DNA of 64,000 nt from the NCBI GenBank assembly GCA_014650015.1, contig BMUD01000022.1:1-64000 (forward strand). The letters are read 5' to 3'. The stretch comes from Streptomyces griseoloalbus. Its GTDB lineage: Bacteria; Actinomycetota; Actinomycetes; Streptomycetales; Streptomycetaceae. Position numbers and translations under genes: made by a program. Shown in pieces: positions 61,342 through 64,000 of the stretch. Under the pieces are notes generated by a model. It made no database searches and was not told the DNA's origin. It saw only the letters and a list, made by a program, of their open reading frames with translations. Position 1 is the first letter of the stretch, and every line of letters begins with the position of its first letter.

Positions 61342-61919
61342 GGCGCGACACCCCTCCCGCGGTCGTGGCGGGCGCCGACGCGCTCCACGAAGCGCGGCAG
61401 GTCGTCGGTGACGTACGTCGTCGCGTGCGCGGGGATCACCAGGGTCCGGCCGGTGACGCTCAGGGCCTCGCCCCGCGGCACGTACACCCGGTGCCGACGG
61501 TGCCGGGAGCCGTGCACCAGCTCCCGTTGCGCGGCGAGCCGGAAGGCGACGAGCCGGCCGCTGGTGCCCTCGACCAGGACGTCCAGCACCGTGCCCACCG
61601 GGTCGCCGTCCTCGGTCAGCACCTGCGCCCCGAGCAGCCGCCCGCGCACGGCGTCACGGCGCGCCACCGAGAGGGGCAGGTCGAACAGCGCCCCCTCGTC
61701 GCGGACCATGACCGCGTGATGGCCCAGGCAGTGCACCGCCGGCCAGGGCAGATCCTGCGGCAGGGGACCCGAGAGCAGGGTCCGGCCGGTCAGGGTGAAA
61801 CTCGCGATCCGCTCGGCCGACGGGTCGAACACGGTGTCCTTCACGTGGGCCACGGCATCACCGCCCAGCGTCACCACGGGCAGCGTCGTCAGGCTCCGCA
61901 CCGCCGTCAGTCCGTTCAT
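61338..61919 (-). CDS. PRC-barrel domain protein (longer paralogue)
   Basis: 193 residues with two PRC-barrel-like units: VRSLTTLPVVTLGGDAVAHVKDTVFDPSAERIASFTLTGRTLL...VHCLGHHAVMV and RGRLLGAQVLTEDGDPVGTVLDVLVEGTSGRLVAFRLAAQRELVHGSRHRRHRVYVPRGEALSVTGRTLVI. The tail is basic and polar. ATG 61919 heads MNGLTAVRSLT, which has no strong ribosome site in the minus upstream sequence. The stop overlaps the start of its shorter paralogue, so both form an operon. No role is known beyond the fold. Confidence 0.83.
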   Translation of the reverse strand: MNGLTAVRSLTTLPVVTLGGDAVAHVKDTVFDPSAERIASFTLTGRTLLSGPLPQDLPWPAVHCLGHHAVMVRDEGALFDLPLSVARRDAVRGRLLGAQVLTEDGDPVGTVLDVLVEGTSGRLVAFRLAAQRELVHGSRHRRHRVYVPRGEALSVTGRTLVIPAHATTYVTDDLPRFVERVGARHDRGRGVAP

Positions 61920-62061
61920 GGCACGCCCTTCCGCCGAACCCGGCGGAACCCGGGTTCCCCGCTGTGCGAGGCCGCACACGGATCGGGTGGAGTGGTCCGC
62001 CGGAGTCGGGGTACCAGGACTGGTGCAGATCGTCCGGCCTGCCCGGCTGAGAGAGAAACGT

Positions 62062-62514
62062 ATGACCTACCACCTGGACGGGGCAGTGATACCGACTGGT
62101 TTCGACGTGCCCGTGGAACCGCTGCGGCGCGCCGCACACTTCACCGGCGAGCCGGGATGCATCGCCGACGCACGCTCCTTCGCCGCGCACTTCCTCCAGC
62201 AGCTGCGGACGGAATGGTGCGCCACGATCGACGAGCGGGTCGACGGCGCCGTACTCCTGGTGGTGAGCGAACTGGTCACCAACGCGGACCGGCACAGCGA
62301 GGGGCCGTACGTCCTCGAGCTGGAGGGTACGGCCACCTCGCTCACGGTGATGGTCTACGACAGCAGCTCCGCCCTGCCCCGCGTCTTCCCCCGTGATCCC
62401 GGGCGGGTGGGCCGACACGGTCTGGAGATCGTCCGGGCGCTGGCGCGGGACGTCGACGTGCAACGGGTGCCCGTCGGCAAGCGAGTGCGGGCGGTGCTGA
62501 ACCTCGCCGGGTGA
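62062..62514 (+). CDS. ATP-binding protein, anti-sigma-like HATPase (GHKL) domain
   Basis: 150 residues of the RsbW/SpoIIAB-like GHKL kinase fold. The N box is VVSELVTNADRHSEGP and the G box is GRVGRHGLEIVRALARDVDVQRV. A single domain without sensor or phosphotransfer regions suggests a soluble anti-sigma kinase or a bldG/anti-anti-sigma partner. It lies convergent, 27 bp apart, with a SigF-type sigma factor gene, which is the obvious candidate target, though many such orphans exist in Streptomyces. ATG 62062 follows GAGAGA. Key Asn of the N box is present; phosphorylation target unknown. Confidence 0.87.
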   Translation: MTYHLDGAVIPTGFDVPVEPLRRAAHFTGEPGCIADARSFAAHFLQQLRTEWCATIDERVDGAVLLVVSELVTNADRHSEGPYVLELEGTATSLTVMVYDSSSALPRVFPRDPGRVGRHGLEIVRALARDVDVQRVPVGKRVRAVLNLAG

Positions 62515-62544
62515 CCGGCCACGGCGTGGGACGCCGACCGGTCA
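62512..62544. terminator. Hairpin joining the two stop codons
   Basis: TGACCGG (62512-62518) pairs with CCGGTCA (62538-62544), and GGCGT/ACGCC (62523-62527, 62531-62535) forms an inner stem. Both flanking TGA stops (62512-62514 on +, 62542-62544 on -) lie in the outer arms. Confidence 0.6.
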
Positions 62545-63429
62545 GGCGCAGCCGAGCTCGCCCAGCATGCCCTCGCGCAGACGGGTGATGATCCGCTTGA
62601 TCAGACGGGACACATGCATCTGGGAGCAGCCCAGGCGTTCGCCGATCTCCGCCTGGGTGGCCTCCTCCACGAAACGCATGTGGATGATCTCCCGGTCGCG
62701 TTCGCTGAGCTCGGCCATGAGGGGGGCCAGCGCGTGGAAGTCCTCGACGAGCCGCAGTCCCTCCTCCTCGACGCCGATGAAATCGGCGAGGACGGACTCG
62801 CCGCCCTCGGCACCGTCACCGGTGAGGGCGGCGTCCAGGGACGACGAGTTGTACCCGTTCGCCGCGATCTGACCCTCGACGACCTGCTGCTCGGTGATGT
62901 TCATCAGCGTGGCCAGTTCGGCGACCGTGGGTTCGCGGTCCAGCCGGCTGGCGAGCTCCTCACGGGCCTTGGCCAGCTCGACGCGCAGCTCCTGGAGCCG
63001 GCGCGGCACATGCACCGCCCATGTGGTGTCACGGAAGAAGCGCTTGATCTCGCCCACGATGTACGGCAGCGCGAAGGAGGTGAACTCGACCTCGCGGGAC
63101 AGCTCGAACCGGTCGATGGCCTTGATCAGCCCGATCATGCCGGTCTGCACGATGTCGTCCATGTCGTCGCCCCGGCCGCGGAACCGCCCGGCCGCGAACC
63201 GCACGAGGGACATGTTCATCTCGATGAGGGTGTTGCGCGCGTACTGGTACTCGTGCGTGCCCTCCTCCAGCTCCGCCAGGCGACGGAAGAACTGACGGGA
63301 CAGCTCCCTGGCGTCGCGCGGAGCGACGGTGCGCGGGTTCACCACTTCCCGCGGCTTTCCGTCACCCGTCCCGGCCTCGGCGTGCTCGTCGACTACCTGC
63401 GCGTGCGACCGGATCACGGCGGTCTCCAT
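62542..63429 (-). CDS. RNA polymerase sigma factor, SigB/SigF/SigG subfamily
   Basis: 295 residues of the group 3 stress/development sigma factors. Region 2: NTLIEMNMSLVRFAAGRFRGRGDDMDDIVQTGMIGLIKAIDRFELSREVEFTSFALPYIVGEIKRFFRD. Region 3: VHVPRRLQELRVELAKAREELASRLDREPTVAELA. Region 4: LMAELSERDREIIHMRFVEEATQAEIGERLGCSQMHVSRLIKRIITRLREGML. These factors (SigF, SigK, SigL, SigM, SigN in S. coelicolor) govern spore maturation and osmotic stress. ATG 63429 follows AGAGGTAATGG-type purine sequence. The convergent GHKL protein may control it; the divergent neighbour is an XRE regulator of PopR/ClgR type. Confidence 0.92.
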   Translation of the reverse strand: METAVIRSHAQVVDEHAEAGTGDGKPREVVNPRTVAPRDARELSRQFFRRLAELEEGTHEYQYARNTLIEMNMSLVRFAAGRFRGRGDDMDDIVQTGMIGLIKAIDRFELSREVEFTSFALPYIVGEIKRFFRDTTWAVHVPRRLQELRVELAKAREELASRLDREPTVAELATLMNITEQQVVEGQIAANGYNSSSLDAALTGDGAEGGESVLADFIGVEEEGLRLVEDFHALAPLMAELSERDREIIHMRFVEEATQAEIGERLGCSQMHVSRLIKRIITRLREGMLGELGCA

Positions 63430-63721
63430 TACCTCTCCCCACGAACGTCACGACTGACCTGTGCCTGAGCTCCCCCGGCTTTCCGGGTACCCAGGACATG
63501 CGGACACATGCGCACCCTCTTCCAAGCGGCCGGAAAGCGATGGTGCGCAGCGGTTGTCACTCGTACGAACGATGGTACGGGGGAGCGGCCCGCGCGGCAG
63601 CCCGGGCCGGGGCGGGCCCGGGCCGCGACGGAGGGGGTCCGGGCCGCCGCGCGGGGCGTCCTTCACTCAGGGCGGAACGCCGCTCCCTTCCCCTCGGGAC
63701 CGGAATTCCTAGGCTGAGGAG
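63430..63721. other. Divergent promoter region (sigma / XRE regulator)
   Basis: 292 bp between the SigF-type sigma gene and the XRE regulator. It includes the palindrome TCGTACGA (63561-63568) followed by ACGATGGTACG, but no clear -35/-10 boxes. No coding frame of note. Confidence 0.4.
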
Positions 63722-64000
63722 GTGACCAAACAAGCGCCGAACCACGCCCGCGTCATCCCCCTGCGACCCGCCCCGGCTCCGCCGGCCACGGCCCCCGCGA
63801 CCAGAGAGCCCCTCTGGCGGGACCTGGTCGGTGACGTCCTGCGCCGGGAGCGACTCGCCCAGGAGCGGACACTGAAGGACGTCGCCGACGCGGCCCGGAT
63901 CTCCATGCCCTACCTCTCAGAGGTGGAGCGGGGCCGCAAGGAGGCCTCGTCGGAGGTCCTCGCGGCCGCCGCCCAGGCCCTCGGCCTCGGCCTCGGCGAC
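63722..64000 (+). CDS. XRE-family regulator, PopR/ClgR-like (3' truncated by window)
   Basis: The first 93 codons of an HTH_3 regulator. After a Pro/Ala-rich lead comes [62 protein letters not shown]. The [15 protein letters not shown] signature is that of the ClgR/PopR group that controls clp protease genes in actinomycetes. GTG 63722 follows CTGAGGAG. In S. coelicolor a SigF-type gene (sigL) lies next to the clpP3-clpP4 region, so PopR identity is an attractive but unproven reading. The gene continues beyond the window. Confidence 0.82.
   Translation, partial: MTKQAPNHARVIPLRPAPAPPATAPATREPLWRDLVGDVLRRERLAQERTLKDVADAARISMPYLSEVERGRKEASSEVLAAAAQALGLGLGD

Overview
The window is chromosomal DNA from a Streptomyces-like actinomycete. 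The evidence is very high G+C with strong third-position G/C bias, frequent GTG and TTG starts, a long chaplin with a sortase signal, an NsdA-type regulator, SPW-repeat and streptophobe membrane proteins, a SigB/SigF-type sigma factor, DasR-like sites before a GH19 chitinase, and a rare TTA codon. I see no phage, insertion sequence, CRISPR array or rRNA.

Layout. 0.4-2.8 kb: two translationally coupled DUF21/CBS (CNNM/CorC-like) membrane proteins. 3.0-4.9 kb: a ThDP-dependent pyruvate oxidase-like enzyme. 5.2-14.7 kb: a complete selenocysteine locus. selA, selB and selD lie on +, tRNA-Sec lies antisense to the 3' end of selB, and a convergent fdhB-nrfD-fdhA operon encodes a membrane-bound formate dehydrogenase whose catalytic subunit reads an in-frame UGA as Sec189. 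The synthesis genes and their apparent client therefore sit side by side. 14.8-21.4 kb: CapA-like protein, primary-type sigma factor, P-loop kinase, a two-gene lipid-linked mannosylation set, and a SigE-family sigma factor with a Ser/Thr/Pro-rich membrane partner. 21.6-27.5 kb: small proteins, a Cys-rich copper-binding bundle, a Ser/Thr kinase-TPR protein and a PYROXD2-like flavoprotein.

27.5-38.3 kb: Tat-exported serine hydrolase, phenylacetate-CoA ligase with an upstream dyad operator, membrane sulfatase, an orphan DUF397 protein, a chimeric USP/CGNR pseudogene, a secreted amidase and a phosphotransferase. 38.5-49.0 kb: NsdA-like regulator preceded by phased repeats, PAS-PP2C phosphatase, baeRF3 protein, TAP-like peptidase, long chaplin, deaminase, GNAT, SDR, SPW protein. 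49.1-58.4 kb: SDR/DUF2867 protein, chitinase, PI-PLC-like secreted protein, two aldo/keto reductases (one divergent from a LysR regulator with a clear T-N11-A-type dyad), a VOC protein, adenosine deaminase and a DinB protein. 58.4-64.0 kb: SnoaL-like protein, a TTA-containing small gene, streptophobe protein, two coupled PRC-barrel proteins, a HATPase protein convergent with a SigF-type sigma factor, and the start of an XRE regulator resembling ClgR/PopR.

The most unusual observation is that selB has no stop codon before it enters the convergent tRNA-Sec gene: the last 18 codons are antisense tRNA, and the stop UGA is the exact complement of the tRNA-Sec UCA anticodon. Other points are the UGA plus SECIS-like hairpin in fdhA, several readable operators (PaaR-like, DasR-like, LysR-type), gene remnants, and convergent hairpin terminators including one whose arms contain both flanking stop codons.
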